Below are positions 43,942 through 54,600 of a DNA stretch of 64,000 nt, in pieces. The stretch lies in contig JAVVEL010000009.1 in the NCBI GenBank assembly GCA_032260385.1, positions 21,335 through 85,334 of the forward strand, read 5' to 3'. Numbering within the stretch: position 1 is the first letter of the stretch; every line of letters begins with the position of its first letter. Origin of the DNA: UBA9300 sp032260385. Lineage in GTDB: Bacteria; Bacteroidota; Bacteroidia; Bacteroidales; VadinHA17. The position numbers were made by a program, and so were the translations under genes. The notes beneath the pieces were generated by a model that was given only the letters and a program-made list of their open reading frames with translations, had not been told where the DNA came from and did no database searches.

Positions 43942-46047
43942 ATGCCTGATATCCTCGACACTGAAATAAAATTCCTTGCGGGAGTCGGACCAAAACGGTC
44001 AGAACTTCTTGATAAAGAGCTGGGTATAAAAACCTTCAGGGATCTTTTATATTATTTCCCCTATAAATATATAGACAGGACAAAATTCTATAAGATTTCA
44101 GAGCTTGACCCTGAAATGCCCTTTGTCCAGGTAAGGGGTGTTATAGATGGCTTCCAGGCTGAAGGAGTGGGACGAAATAAAAGACTCACCGCAAGCTTCA
44201 GGGATGATACAGGAACGATTAAACTGGTATGGTTTAAAGGGCTTAAATGGATAATTGACTCTTATAAAGTTAATAAGGAATATATCATTTTTGGACGCCC
44301 GGGATCATTCAATGAAGTTATAAACATAGTGCATCCCGAGGTTGAAGACCCTGACCAGCTCGAAAAGAGGATCAGCAGCAATATACAATCGCAGTACAGC
44401 ACCACCGAAAAGTTAAAGAACAACTATATAAGTTCCAAAACCATAAATAAGCTGCAGGGAAATCTGTTCAAGCAGTTAAAAACAAGGATAAAAGAAAGCC
44501 TGCCTTTATGGATGAGAGAACAATACAGGCTGATGGATCTTCATGATGCACTGTTCACCACTCATTTCCCAAACGATCCTAAAGACCTGGAAAGAGCACG
44601 TTACAGACTCAAGCTGGAAGAGCTCTTTTATATTCAATTAAGTTTACTGAGCCTTAAAATACACAGGGGAAACAGGTTTAAAGGTCATGTATTCAGCATT
44701 ATCGGAGAGAAATTTAATAATTTCTACTCCGGTAATTTGCCATTCACGCTTACCAATGCACAAAAAAGAGTGGTAAAGGAAATACGAAGGGATCTGGGTT
44801 CAGGGAAGCAAATGAACCGACTGCTCCAGGGTGATGTGGGCAGCGGAAAAACACTGGTAGCTCTTATGAGTATGCTCATTGCCATTGATAACGGATTCCA
44901 GGCCTGTTTAATGGCACCCACAGAGATACTGAGCATACAACATTATAACACAATCTCAGAGATGCTGATGGGAATTGATGTAGGCATACGCCTGCTGACC
45001 GGTTCAACAAAAAAATCAGAACGAGAACAAATTGCATCGGGCCTGGAGGATGGTTCAATAAACATTATTGTTGGCACTCATGCCCTTATTGAGGAAACTG
45101 TTAAATTTAAAAAGCTGGGACTGGCAATAATTGATGAACAGCATCGCTTTGGTGTGGCACAAAGAGCAAGGCTGTGGAAAAAAGACATGAATCCTCCTCA
45201 TGTGCTGGTGATGACTGCAACCCCAATCCCCAGAACTCTGGCAATGACACTTTACGGAGACCTTGATGTATCAGTGATTGATGAAATACCCCCGGGTAGG
45301 CTGGCAGTTAAAACCATCCATTTTACCGATTCTGCAAGGTTGAAAGTCTTTGCATTTATGAAGGAACAGATAAAAACGGGGCAACAGATCTATATAGTAT
45401 ACCCACTGATCAAAGAATCTGAAAAAATGGATTACAAGGACCTGGAGGACGGGGTGGAAGCTATTACGAGAGCCTTTCCTCCCCCCCTCTATGTTACAGC
45501 AGTGGTTCATGGCAGGATGAAGTCAAAAGACAAGGCTATTTCGATGAAGCTCTTTACCTCGGGCCAGGCTAATATACTCATTGCCACCACTGTCATTGAA
45601 GTAGGTGTGGATGTGCCAAATGCTTCCGTCATGGTAATTGAATCGGCCGAGCGTTTTGGGCTATCCCAGTTGCATCAGCTGAGAGGCCGTGTGGGAAGGG
45701 GCGCAAAACAATCGTACTGTGTCCTGATGAGCTCTGATAAGCTTTCAAATGAAGCCCGCAAAAGGATTGAAATCATGGTGAGCAGTAACGACGGCTTTGA
45801 AATAGCAGAGGCTGATCTCAGGCTAAGAGGGCCCGGCGATCTTGAAGGAACGCGTCAAAGCGGGATCGGCTTTGATCTCAAGATAGCAAACCTGGGCAAA
45901 GACGGACAGATACTGGAGTATGCCAGGAGAATAGCTGAGGAAATATTGGACAATGATCCCCTGCTCCAGGAAGCAAATAATAATATCCTGAAACAACAAC
46001 TCAAAAATATCAGGAAAACCGAATACGACTGGAGTAAAATTAGTTAA
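43942..46047 (+). CDS. recG: ATP-dependent DNA helicase RecG
   Basis: A branch-migrating helicase that reverses stalled forks. 701 residues, the usual length. The N-terminal wedge/OB domain (about 55-160; YKFYKISELDPEMPFVQVRGVI in description of residues 44-70) precedes helicase motifs LLQGDVGSGKTLVAL (Walker A), IIDEQHRFGVAQR (motif II), VMTATPIPRTLAMTLYGDL (motif III), IEVGVDVPNASVMVIE and QLHQLRGRVGRG (motif VI). The start ATG at 43942 gives PDILDTEIKFLAGVGPKR, matching family N-termini. A terminator-like hairpin overlaps the stop. Confidence 0.97.
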   Translation: MPDILDTEIKFLAGVGPKRSELLDKELGIKTFRDLLYYFPYKYIDRTKFYKISELDPEMPFVQVRGVIDGFQAEGVGRNKRLTASFRDDTGTIKLVWFKGLKWIIDSYKVNKEYIIFGRPGSFNEVINIVHPEVEDPDQLEKRISSNIQSQYSTTEKLKNNYISSKTINKLQGNLFKQLKTRIKESLPLWMREQYRLMDLHDALFTTHFPNDPKDLERARYRLKLEELFYIQLSLLSLKIHRGNRFKGHVFSIIGEKFNNFYSGNLPFTLTNAQKRVVKEIRRDLGSGKQMNRLLQGDVGSGKTLVALMSMLIAIDNGFQACLMAPTEILSIQHYNTISEMLMGIDVGIRLLTGSTKKSEREQIASGLEDGSINIIVGTHALIEETVKFKKLGLAIIDEQHRFGVAQRARLWKKDMNPPHVLVMTATPIPRTLAMTLYGDLDVSVIDEIPPGRLAVKTIHFTDSARLKVFAFMKEQIKTGQQIYIVYPLIKESEKMDYKDLEDGVEAITRAFPPPLYVTAVVHGRMKSKDKAISMKLFTSGQANILIATTVIEVGVDVPNASVMVIESAERFGLSQLHQLRGRVGRGAKQSYCVLMSSDKLSNEARKRIEIMVSSNDGFEIAEADLRLRGPGDLEGTRQSGIGFDLKIANLGKDGQILEYARRIAEEILDNDPLLQEANNNILKQQLKNIRKTEYDWSKIS

Positions 46048-46070
46048 ATGAAAGATTGATTTAACTTTTA
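46042..46070 (+). terminator. AT-rich terminator overlapping the recG stop
   Basis: AGTTAAAT (46042-46049) pairs perfectly with ATTTAACT (46059-46066), followed by TTTTAAAT. The stem is AT-rich and hence weak. Confidence 0.5.
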
Positions 46071-46156
46071 AATCATATATTTATTTAGATTGATTCTATA
46101 TTATTTCTCCCTGTTTAAAAACTGATATTATACATATAATATTTAGCAGCATATTA

Positions 46157-46164
46157 TAAATTTG
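46157..46164 (+). promoter_or_regulatory. Candidate -7 element for the rnf operon
   Basis: TAAATTTG matches TAnnTTTG and lies 30 bases before the RseC-like gene. No clear -33 TTTG is seen at the right distance. It lies downstream of the recG hairpin, consistent with an independent transcription unit. Confidence 0.5.
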
Positions 46165-46193
46165 CCCATTTAAAACATGCATGGTCCCTGATA

Positions 46194-46616
46194 ATGCAAA
46201 AAGAAAATACAATTGAACATAGCGGTATCGTTAAATCAACAGGCAAAGATTATACAATTGTTGACATAGTATCGCATCCTGCCTGTTCAGGATGTCTTGC
46301 TTCGGGTATATGCGATCTTTCAGGGCAAGAGAATAAGGAAATAAGAACAGAGCGGAGCATCGATGTAAAAGCAGGGGACCGTGTGCTGGTAGTAATGAGT
46401 CAATCCTTAGGTTTCAGGGCCCTCTTCATGGGCTACCTGCTGCCTTTCATCATAGTTATGATTGTTTTGATCACCATGACATCCTTGTCCTTTTCAGAAC
46501 CGCTCAGTGGTCTTACTGCCCTCCTGTCGCTCATCCCCTACTATGCCGTAATATACCTCAAGAAGGAGAAAATAGGCAAGAGCTTTTCATTTACCATAAA
46601 AAAACAGCTTACATGA
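46194..46616 (+). CDS. RseC/MucC-like protein heading the rnf operon
   Basis: A 140-residue inner-membrane protein of the SoxR-reducing / RseC family. The N-terminal cytoplasmic part has cysteines at 31, 34 and 40 (HPACSGCLASGIC), then a beta domain (VKAGDRVLVVM), and two TM segments (about 78-100 and 107-122). RseC-like genes sit at the head of rnf operons in many bacteria and are needed for proper Rnf or SoxR-reducing function. It overlaps rnfB by 4 bases (ATGA). Confidence 0.88.
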   Translation: MQKENTIEHSGIVKSTGKDYTIVDIVSHPACSGCLASGICDLSGQENKEIRTERSIDVKAGDRVLVVMSQSLGFRALFMGYLLPFIIVMIVLITMTSLSFSEPLSGLTALLSLIPYYAVIYLKKEKIGKSFSFTIKKQLT

Positions 46617-47476
46617 GTTCTGTAGCAATAATAACAATAATATCATTAAGCCTGCTGGGGCTAATAGCCGCCCTGATACTTTATTTTGTAGCCAGCAAGT
46701 TCAAGGTATATGAAGACCCGCGCATTGACAAGGTAGAAGCAGCCTTGCCCGCCGCCAATTGTGGCGGCTGCGGTTTTGCCGGTTGCAGAAATTTTGCAGA
46801 AGCACTGGTTAAGTCTGAAACCTTTGAAGGGCTCAACTGCCCGGTTGGCGGCAGTGAAACTATGGCCCAGGTAGCCAGGATACTCGGCAGGGAAGCACCT
46901 GAGGTTGAACCGCGGGTTGCGGTTGTAAGATGCAATGGTACTCCCGAGCACCGGAAAAAAACATCCTCCTACGATGGGGCCCTGAACTGCACCATAGCCC
47001 ATAAGCTTTACAGGGGTGAAACTGACTGTCAATATGGTTGTCTTGGACTGGGTGAATGTGTTGACGCATGCGATTTTGATGCAATGTATATGGACAGTGT
47101 AACTGAACTACCCGTAATAATTGATGATAAGTGTGTTGCTTGCGGGGCATGTGTAAGAGCCTGTCCGAGGGATATTATCGAACTCAGGAAAAAAGCCAGG
47201 AAAGACAGGAAGATATACGTGTCGTGTGTAAACAAAGACAAGGGAGGTCCGGCCAGAAAAGCCTGTGCCGTTGCATGCATCGGGTGTGGAAAATGCCAGG
47301 AAGTCTGTGATTTTGATGCCATCACCATTGAAAATAATCTTGCTTTCATTGATTCCGATAAATGTAAATTCTGCAGGAAATGCGAGCCGGTTTGTCCAAC
47401 GAAAGCAATACTGGAAATTAATTTTCCTCCACGGAAATCCGAACAGAAGAAGGAAGCTGAGAAAGCTGAAGTATAG
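46613..47476 (+). CDS. rnfB: Rnf electron transport complex subunit B
   Basis: A 287-residue ferredoxin-like subunit that takes electrons from reduced ferredoxin. An N-terminal TM anchor (about 5-28) is followed by the 4Fe-4S motif NCGGCGFAGC plus a distal Cys, then ferredoxin motifs: CQYGCLGLGECVDACDF, CVACGACVRACP, CIGCGKCQEVCDF and CKFCRKCEPVCPTKA. That is a complete RnfB set. Its neighbours on both sides are Rnf genes. Confidence 0.96.
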   Translation: MSSVAIITIISLSLLGLIAALILYFVASKFKVYEDPRIDKVEAALPAANCGGCGFAGCRNFAEALVKSETFEGLNCPVGGSETMAQVARILGREAPEVEPRVAVVRCNGTPEHRKKTSSYDGALNCTIAHKLYRGETDCQYGCLGLGECVDACDFDAMYMDSVTELPVIIDDKCVACGACVRACPRDIIELRKKARKDRKIYVSCVNKDKGGPARKACAVACIGCGKCQEVCDFDAITIENNLAFIDSDKCKFCRKCEPVCPTKAILEINFPPRKSEQKKEAEKAEV

Positions 47477-47505
47477 ATAAATAGTAAAACCTAAAATAAT
47501 ATAAA

Positions 47506-48840
47506 GTGTTGAAGACATTCCCAAAAGGAGGCGTTCATCCACCTGAGAACAAAATTTCTGCAGGCATCGCGATTGAAACAATGCCTTTGCCTGCTCAGGT
47601 CATTATACCGGTTACCCAACATCTTGGGGCACCTGCCGAACCCGTGGTGGAAAAAGGAGAAGCTGTCAAAGCAGGTCAGCTTATTGCGCGCAGCAAAGGT
47701 TTCGTTTCGGCTAATATCCATTCATCAGTCTCCGGTAAAGTGCTGAAAGTTGATAAGATGCCTGATTCTTCAGGGTATAAACAGACAAGCATTGTAATAA
47801 ATGTCGAAGGTGACGAATGGCTTGAGTCTGTAGACATTAGCAAAGAGCTTAAAAAAGACATTAGCTTCTCAGGTGAAGAAATTATTAAAAAATGTGCTGA
47901 AAACGGGATCGTGGGAATGGGTGGAGCAACCTTCCCCTCACATGTCAAGCTCAGCATACCCCAGGGGAAAAAATGTGATGTGCTGATAATAAACGGTGTT
48001 GAATGCGAGCCCTACCTTACAAGTGATCACAGGCTCATGATTGAAAAAACCGAAGAGCTACTTACAGGTAGCTCCCTGCTTATCAAAGCCCTCGGGGTTA
48101 AAAAGGCTCTTATAGGTATTGAAAATAACAAGGAAGACGCCATAGAAAAGCTTGGAGGCCTTGCCGGCTCTTATGATGGCATAAGCATACATGCCTTAAA
48201 GGTTAAGTATCCGCAAGGCGCTGAAAAGCAACTGATCAAGGCACTTATAAACAGAGAGGTGCCTTCAGGAGGACTTCCTGTTGACGTGGGCACTGTAGTC
48301 CACAATGTGGGCACCGCCTTTGCTGTATACGAGGCTGTTCAGAAAAACAAGCCGCTGGTTGAGAGAGTGGTTACCCTTTCCGGCAAAGATCTGGGTAAAA
48401 CCTATAATCTTCTTACCCGTATAGGCACACCTGTCAGCAAGCTGATAGAGTATGCAGGCGGACTGCCGGAAAGCACAGCCAAGGTAGTGAACGGAGGACC
48501 CATGATGGGAAAAGCACTAGGCTCACTTGACGTGCCTGTAACAAAAGGCACATCAGGAATTATCATTTTCAGGGATGAAGAGTCAGGCAGGAAGGAAACA
48601 GGCCCTTGCATCAGGTGTGCAAAATGCATATCTGTGTGCCCGATGGGACTTGAACCCTATCTTTTAATGACTCTAACAGAAAAAGAACTTTATGAAAGGG
48701 CGGAAAAGGATAGAATAATGGATTGTATGGAATGCGGTTCATGCAGTTTTACATGTCCGGCAAACAGGCCTTTACTTGATTATATCAGGCTGGGTAAATT
48801 CTATGTTGGAAGTATTATCAGAGAGAGAAAACAAAAATAA
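47506..48840 (+). CDS. rnfC: Rnf electron transport complex subunit C
   Basis: The NADH-interacting subunit of 444 residues. The N-terminal part (FPKGGVHPPENK) and MGGATFPSHVKLSIP (about 143-157) bind FMN and NADH. The C-terminal two [4Fe-4S] motifs are CIRCAKCISVCPMGLEP and CMECGSCSFTCPANRPLLDY. Membrane-associated. The start is a GTG at 47506 with a TTG alternative one codon later; neither has a clear ribosome site. Confidence 0.96.
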   Translation: MLKTFPKGGVHPPENKISAGIAIETMPLPAQVIIPVTQHLGAPAEPVVEKGEAVKAGQLIARSKGFVSANIHSSVSGKVLKVDKMPDSSGYKQTSIVINVEGDEWLESVDISKELKKDISFSGEEIIKKCAENGIVGMGGATFPSHVKLSIPQGKKCDVLIINGVECEPYLTSDHRLMIEKTEELLTGSSLLIKALGVKKALIGIENNKEDAIEKLGGLAGSYDGISIHALKVKYPQGAEKQLIKALINREVPSGGLPVDVGTVVHNVGTAFAVYEAVQKNKPLVERVVTLSGKDLGKTYNLLTRIGTPVSKLIEYAGGLPESTAKVVNGGPMMGKALGSLDVPVTKGTSGIIIFRDEESGRKETGPCIRCAKCISVCPMGLEPYLLMTLTEKELYERAEKDRIMDCMECGSCSFTCPANRPLLDYIRLGKFYVGSIIRERKQK

Positions 48841-48866
48841 GCATCTTAAGAAATATATGATAAATA

Positions 48867-49877
48867 ATGAACAAACTATTGACAGTTTCGCCCTCCCCAC
48901 ATGAGTACAGCAGGGAATCCACGAAAAAGCTCATGTATGGAGTGGTAATTGCTCTTGCCCCCGCCCTCCTCGCCACCATATGGTTCTTTGGCTGGGCGGC
49001 CATTATTGTTACTTCAGTTTCGGTTGTATCCTGTATTATCTTTGAGTACCTGATCCAGAAATTTATCCTCAGGGTAAAACCATCTGTCACAGATGGTTCT
49101 GCAATAGTAACCGGTTTATTACTGGCTTTTTGCCTGCCAGGCAACCTTCACCCTGGCCTTGTGATCCTTGGGGCACTGGTGGCTATTGGTATTGGTAAAA
49201 TGACCTTCGGTGGTCTTGGCAATAACCCCTTCAACCCGGCCCTTGTTGGCAGGGTATTTCTCTTTCTTTCCTTCCCGGTACAAATGACCACCTGGCCCCT
49301 GCCAAGGGGCTTTGAAACCAGCTTTGCCGATGCACTGACGGGCGCCACTCCCCTAAGCATACTGAATGAAAATTATGATAAGACAGGCATTGACATGCTA
49401 ATGTCAGATCCTGAACTGGCGATGCCCGGTTACCAGGAATTATTCTGGGGAAATATGGGAGGTTCACTTGGAGAAATAGCCGCTTTTGCACTTATCCTGG
49501 GACTGGTATACATGCTGATAAGGAAAATCATTACCTGGCACATCCCCGCCAGCATACTCCTGACCGTCACTGTCTTTACAGGTATTTTGTGGCTGGCCAG
49601 GCCCGAAGCAAATGCAGACCCCCTTTATCATCTTATGACAGGAGGCTTGCTTCTGGGAGCAATATTCATGGCTACCGATTATGTGACCTCGCCGATGTCA
49701 AAGAAAGGGATGATAATTTACGGCACAGGAATAGGCATTATAACGGTACTGATAAGGCGCTTCGGGGCATATCCCGAAGGAGTGCAGTTTGCTATCCTTA
49801 TAATGAATGCATTCACTCCACTGATAAACATATATATGAAACCAAAAAGGTTTGGAGAGGAGGTAAAAAATGGCTAA
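48867..49877 (+). CDS. rnfD: Rnf electron transport complex subunit D
   Basis: A 336-residue integral membrane subunit with about ten TM segments. VSPSPHEYSRESTKKLM opens it, as in other RnfD. ADALTGATPLS contains the threonine that carries covalent FMN by phosphodiester linkage (TGATP). DYVTSPMSKKGMIIYG is a conserved loop. It overlaps rnfG by 8 bases. Confidence 0.96.
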   Translation: MNKLLTVSPSPHEYSRESTKKLMYGVVIALAPALLATIWFFGWAAIIVTSVSVVSCIIFEYLIQKFILRVKPSVTDGSAIVTGLLLAFCLPGNLHPGLVILGALVAIGIGKMTFGGLGNNPFNPALVGRVFLFLSFPVQMTTWPLPRGFETSFADALTGATPLSILNENYDKTGIDMLMSDPELAMPGYQELFWGNMGGSLGEIAAFALILGLVYMLIRKIITWHIPASILLTVTVFTGILWLARPEANADPLYHLMTGGLLLGAIFMATDYVTSPMSKKGMIIYGTGIGIITVLIRRFGAYPEGVQFAILIMNAFTPLINIYMKPKRFGEEVKNG

Positions 49878-50451
49878 GAAAGAATCTAACCTGAAGAACA
49901 TGCTTTTTGCCCTCCTGCTGATCACACTTATTGCTTCAGCCTCCCTGGGAGGGATTTATGAGCTGACAAAAGAGCCAATTGCAGCGGCAAAGCTTGAAAA
50001 AAAGAATAATGCAATAAAGCAGGTAATACCTGAATTTGACAACAGTCCGACAGCTGAAGTGTACAAGGCGGCTGTGAATGGAGACACGCTGTATTTTTAC
50101 CCCGGGAAGAAGGGTAATGACCTGGTTGGCACTGCAGTTGAAACATACTCCAACCTGGGTTTCTCCGGTGAAATTAAGGTAATGGTTGGTTTTCTTCCCG
50201 ACGGTACAATAAATGATGTGGCTGTACTGGAGCATGAAGAAACACCTGGACTGGGTGATAAGATGGAAAGAAAAAAGTCGGATTGGAGTATTCAATTCCG
50301 GGGCCAGAATCCTGAGACCTTCCGCCTCCTGGTAAAGAAAGACGGAGGGGATGTAGATGCAATCACTGCCTCCACCATCAGTTCAAGAGCCTTTTGCGAT
50401 GCTTTAGCCAGGGCTTATGAAGAATATAAAAGTATTAACGATAACAAGTAA
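49870..50451 (+). CDS. rnfG: Rnf electron transport complex subunit G
   Basis: A 193-residue FMN-binding subunit with one N-terminal TM segment (about 10-30). The periplasmic FMN-binding domain carries the flavinylation motif VDAITASTISSRAF; the final threonine in TAST is the expected FMN acceptor. Many RnfG proteins have SGAT here, so the motif is TAST rather than SGAT. EHEETPGLGDKM is another conserved segment. Confidence 0.95.
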   Translation: MAKKESNLKNMLFALLLITLIASASLGGIYELTKEPIAAAKLEKKNNAIKQVIPEFDNSPTAEVYKAAVNGDTLYFYPGKKGNDLVGTAVETYSNLGFSGEIKVMVGFLPDGTINDVAVLEHEETPGLGDKMERKKSDWSIQFRGQNPETFRLLVKKDGGDVDAITASTISSRAFCDALARAYEEYKSINDNK

Positions 50452-50471
50452 GAAAAAAGCCATAGACCAAA

Positions 50472-51059
50472 ATGAACCAGCTTAAGAATTTCACAAAAGG
50501 CTTTATAAAGGAAAACCCGGTTTTTGCCCTTTTCCTGGGCCTGTGCCCCACCCTGGGTGTAACCACCACTGCGATAAACGGAATGGGCATGGGACTGGCA
50601 ACAACCTTTGTCCTGCTGATGGCCAACATAGTGGTTTCTCTTATAAAGAACTTTATCCCTGACAAAGTCAGGATACCTTCCTTCATAGTTATAATAGCTT
50701 CTTTTGTAACTATTGTAGAGCTGACAATGCAGGCTTATCTTCCCGATCTCTTTGAAGCCCTGGGCCTTTTCATTCCCCTCATAGTTGTAAACTGCCTTGT
50801 ATTGGGACGTGCCGAAGCGTTTGCTTCCAAAAATAACCTCCTGTCATCAGCAATAGACGGCCTGGGTATGGGACTGGGATTCACCTTTGCCCTGACTCTG
50901 CTGGGAGCAGTAAGGGAAATACTTGGCTCAGGTTCTATTTTCGGTCTGAAATTTATTGAAGGTGATGGCATGCTTATCTTCATTCTTTCACCCGGCGCCT
51001 TCCTGGCACTTGGCTACCTGATTGTTATCATAAACAAACTAAGCAAGAAAGGAGCATAA
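50472..51059 (+). CDS. rnfE: Rnf electron transport complex subunit E
   Basis: A 195-residue six-TM subunit. FTKGFIKENPVFALFLGLCPTLGVTT opens it (described for residues 7-32), with the conserved CP, and PLIVVNCLVLGRAEAFASKN is the symmetry-related loop; the paired cysteines of RnfA and RnfE hold a [2Fe-2S] cluster inside the membrane. 20 bases after rnfG and 1 base before rnfA. Confidence 0.96.
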   Translation: MNQLKNFTKGFIKENPVFALFLGLCPTLGVTTTAINGMGMGLATTFVLLMANIVVSLIKNFIPDKVRIPSFIVIIASFVTIVELTMQAYLPDLFEALGLFIPLIVVNCLVLGRAEAFASKNNLLSSAIDGLGMGLGFTFALTLLGAVREILGSGSIFGLKFIEGDGMLIFILSPGAFLALGYLIVIINKLSKKGA

Positions 51060-51060
51060 A

Positions 51061-51633
51061 ATGGAATATATCATTATCATCATATCGGCCATATTTGTTA
51101 ATAATATAGTACTTAACAAGTTCCTTGGCATATGCCCGTTCATAGGGGTGTCAGCCAGGCTTGAAACAGCCATGGGGATGTCAGGAGCAGTACTGTTCGT
51201 GATGACGATAGCCACACTGGTAACCTATCTCATACAAAATTACATACTTCTTCCTTTCGGTATAGGTTTTATGCAAACTATTACATTCATCCTTGTAATA
51301 GCCACCCTTGTTCAGCTTGTGGAAATAATACTCAAAAAAGTAAGTCCCTCACTCTACCAGGCACTTGGTATTTTTCTTCCACTGATTACAACCAACTGTG
51401 CGGTTCTGGGAGTGGCGATAATGGCCGGGCAGCAGGATCTCAACCTTATGGAGAGCATAGTTTTTGCCATTGCCAATTCAATAGGCTTCGGTCTGGCATT
51501 GATTCTCTTTTCGGGACTGCGTGAACAGCTTGAGCTGGCCGGGGTGCCCGGTCCTATGAGGGGAGTACCCATAGCTTTTGTTGTTGCCGGCTTACTGGCA
51601 ATGGCATTTATGGGCTTTGCGGGTATTGTATAA
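51061..51633 (+). CDS. rnfA: Rnf electron transport complex subunit A
   Basis: A 190-residue six-TM subunit, homologous to RnfE in inverted topology. FVNNIVLNKFLGICPFIGVS and PLITTNCAVLGVAIMA carry the cysteines that bind the intramembrane [2Fe-2S] cluster with RnfE. Together RnfABCDGE move electrons from ferredoxin to NAD+ and export Na+ or H+. The last gene of the operon, tail-to-tail with the large flavoprotein gene, 8 bases between stops. Confidence 0.97.
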   Translation: MEYIIIIISAIFVNNIVLNKFLGICPFIGVSARLETAMGMSGAVLFVMTIATLVTYLIQNYILLPFGIGFMQTITFILVIATLVQLVEIILKKVSPSLYQALGIFLPLITTNCAVLGVAIMAGQQDLNLMESIVFAIANSIGFGLALILFSGLREQLELAGVPGPMRGVPIAFVVAGLLAMAFMGFAGIV

Positions 51634-51641
51634 GGAAAGAA

Positions 51642-54600
51642 TTATTTAAAGGCTTTCTCCAACAAACCATCTCCTTCAATACTGAGTCTTTTAAAATAGT
51701 CAGGCACGGATTTACCCATAAGCTGGTCAACATACATCATTGCAAGATACTGGCCAAGCATGAAGCCCTGTCCCCGCAAACCTATGAATAAACCGTTTGC
51801 AGGGTCCACAAACATCCTTGGCTCTACATAATAACCCGCCCACACAGCCTGGAATCCGACTGATGACAGACAGGGAAGCCAGTCAACGAAGACCTCAGTC
51901 ACAATCTCAAGAAAGTCCTGTGAATTTATTTTCAGATTCTTACCTGTCTCTTCCGGTTCAACCATTGGTGAAGCACATCCTATGATCTGGCCTGTTTCAG
52001 CCAGTTGCTGTCCGTAAACTGCCGTAAAACCCTTATATTTCCTGCGGTCGATAAGCATAGACAGGGGACTGCCATTTATGCCTATCATTGGTAAACGACG
52101 GGTGATGAAAGCCTGGTGTTTCACAGGATAAATGCCAGTCTCAAGACCCAGTCCTGAAGCAAATTTTGCACCTTCAGGACCAAGGGCATTAATAAAAATG
52201 CCGGTCTGATATTCAATGTACTCATCATTGTGGTCACGGACAAGGACCCTGTATTCGTTACCGCTTCTGTGCACATCGATCAATTCGCAGTCCTCCAGCA
52301 CTTTACCGCCATGTTCAATCCCTATTTTCCTTATTAAGTCAATTACTCTGCCCGGTGTGGCCTGCCAGCAATTTTCAGTAATCAGTGCTGCCTTATATTT
52401 TTTCAGGTCAGGATTAAAGTCAGGGGATACCTCTTTCCTGAAGTCAGAAGGTTCTATCATTCTTGCGTCGGACCAGGCGATAGAAGCTTCCAGATCTTTC
52501 ATCAAGCGGTCATCGTGGGCAAAGGTCACATATTTTATGGGGAGAAAATCAATATTATTGATATCCTGCAACTGCTTAAATATCTGCAAATTATTATTGG
52601 CGATATCGGAAAGTTCCGGGAGGCTGAAATTAGGGCGGCCGCCTGCAATATTCCTCCAGGAGGCACCCCGGCCATAATTTATCAATACAGGTTTAAGTCC
52701 GGCTTCAGACAGGTAACGGAAAAGGGCGCTACCCCCTATTCCACCCCCGGCCACAAGTGATTCGGTCTTAATTATCTTACGCTTATTCCCGTTAAGGTGT
52801 GTAATAATTTTTTCATGAACATTACGGGGAGTCAATTCACCCATAGCTATCTGGTTTGACATAGGGCCGCGGGGGGTTGCCTCACCAACAAGGGATATAC
52901 CATATTTAGGTAAAACTGTCTTAAGCCTCTTAATGCATCTTTTACCCCTGCATGCTCCCATCCCCAGCCTTGTGGTATGTTTTATCTCATCTGTTGATAT
53001 AAATTTCCTGTCGCCTATAACATTCAATATATCAGTCAGTTTTACATCATCACAGTGGCAGATATACTTGTCGCCGCCGTATTTATCAGATGAATCTTGA
53101 AAGGCTATCTCATCCGGATACAGTTCCTTCAGGATAAAGCCCCTGACCTGCATTAGTTTTTCACCATGTATGTCATGGGCTTTAACTCTTGCAACGTTTG
53201 TCTTATTTTCTTTCTTTAGTATTTTCTCGATACTCCCCTCACCTAATTTTCTGCCCCTGTTATCCACAAGGTAAACCTCAGAATTTTCCTCTGCCTCATA
53301 TTCCAGTGGCAGGAAGAGCCAGTCTTTTTTCAGGTTATAACCGAATATTGCCAGTCCCGGGCACTGGTATACACATTGCATGCAGCCTATGCATTTATCA
53401 AAATCGATTTCCGGGACAGTGCTTGTTGATGATTTGCTTATAGCCCCGTGAGGGCATGCAAAGGCACAGGGATTACATGCAAATCCATAAAGGCAATCGA
53501 TAAGCACAAATGGTTTTTCCACCATTCTTGCTTTTAACGGCATATAAGGTTCATCTATAATTTTTACAGGTTCCTGTTGTGAATCAATATATTCTTTGGA
53601 AATTCTCAAATACTTCTTATAATCGTATTTCCTTCCCACCTCTTCCAGAATCTCATATGCCACCTGTTTACCTCTTAAAACGGCGCTTGTCCCTTCTCCT
53701 ATCCTGATGGCGTCACCTGCTCCGTGACAATTCCTTCCAAACACTTCCCTTCCTTTAATAAGAAGTGCATCATCAGATATCAATCCTGTACAAATATTTA
53801 TTGCATCTATTCCGTCAATTATTCTTTCGGTTCCCGCCACAGGTTCAAAATTCACAGCATCGGCTACCACTGCTCCGCTTATACCATCATAGTTTTCATT
53901 AGGTATTGCCCTCACGAGGATTGTTGAAGTAAGAACCGGTATTCCCAGACGCCTTACCCTGTTTGCCTGGACCGGGAATCCACCCTCTGCCGGCATGGCT
54001 TCTATAATTGCCTTCACCCTGGCTCCTGCCTGTACAAGCTGGTAAGAGGTCAGATAACCGATATTACCTGCTCCAACCGTAAGTATGTTTTTCCCGAGCA
54101 GGGTAAATTCCTGGTTCATCATTTTCTGGACAACGGCCGCCGTATAAACACCCGGAACATCATCATTTTCAAAGGGAGGCATAAAGGGTACAGCACCGGT
54201 GGCAATGATCAAATGGTCCGTATCAACATAATATATCTCTTCTGATTTAATATTCTTAACTGCCAGTCTTCTGCCTTCGAGTATATCCCATACCGTTGAG
54301 TTCAGGAAGATTCCGCCGCGATTTTCTCCTGCCAGGCACCTGGCTATGTCGAAGCCCCTCATCCCGCCAAATTTTTTTTCCTTTTCAAAAAAGAAAAACT
54401 GGTGTGTCTGCATCAAGAACTGGCCGCCTATCTGATCATTATTGTCTATAACAATATTCCTGACTCCATGCTGATTCAATATTTCCCTTGCAGCAAGTCC
54501 GGCAGGTCCTGCACCTATAATAAGCACATCAGTATTGTAAACATTGACCGCTTTATTCCTGTCGGTTTTCAGAATATCGGGTTTGTGATCATATGGTATC

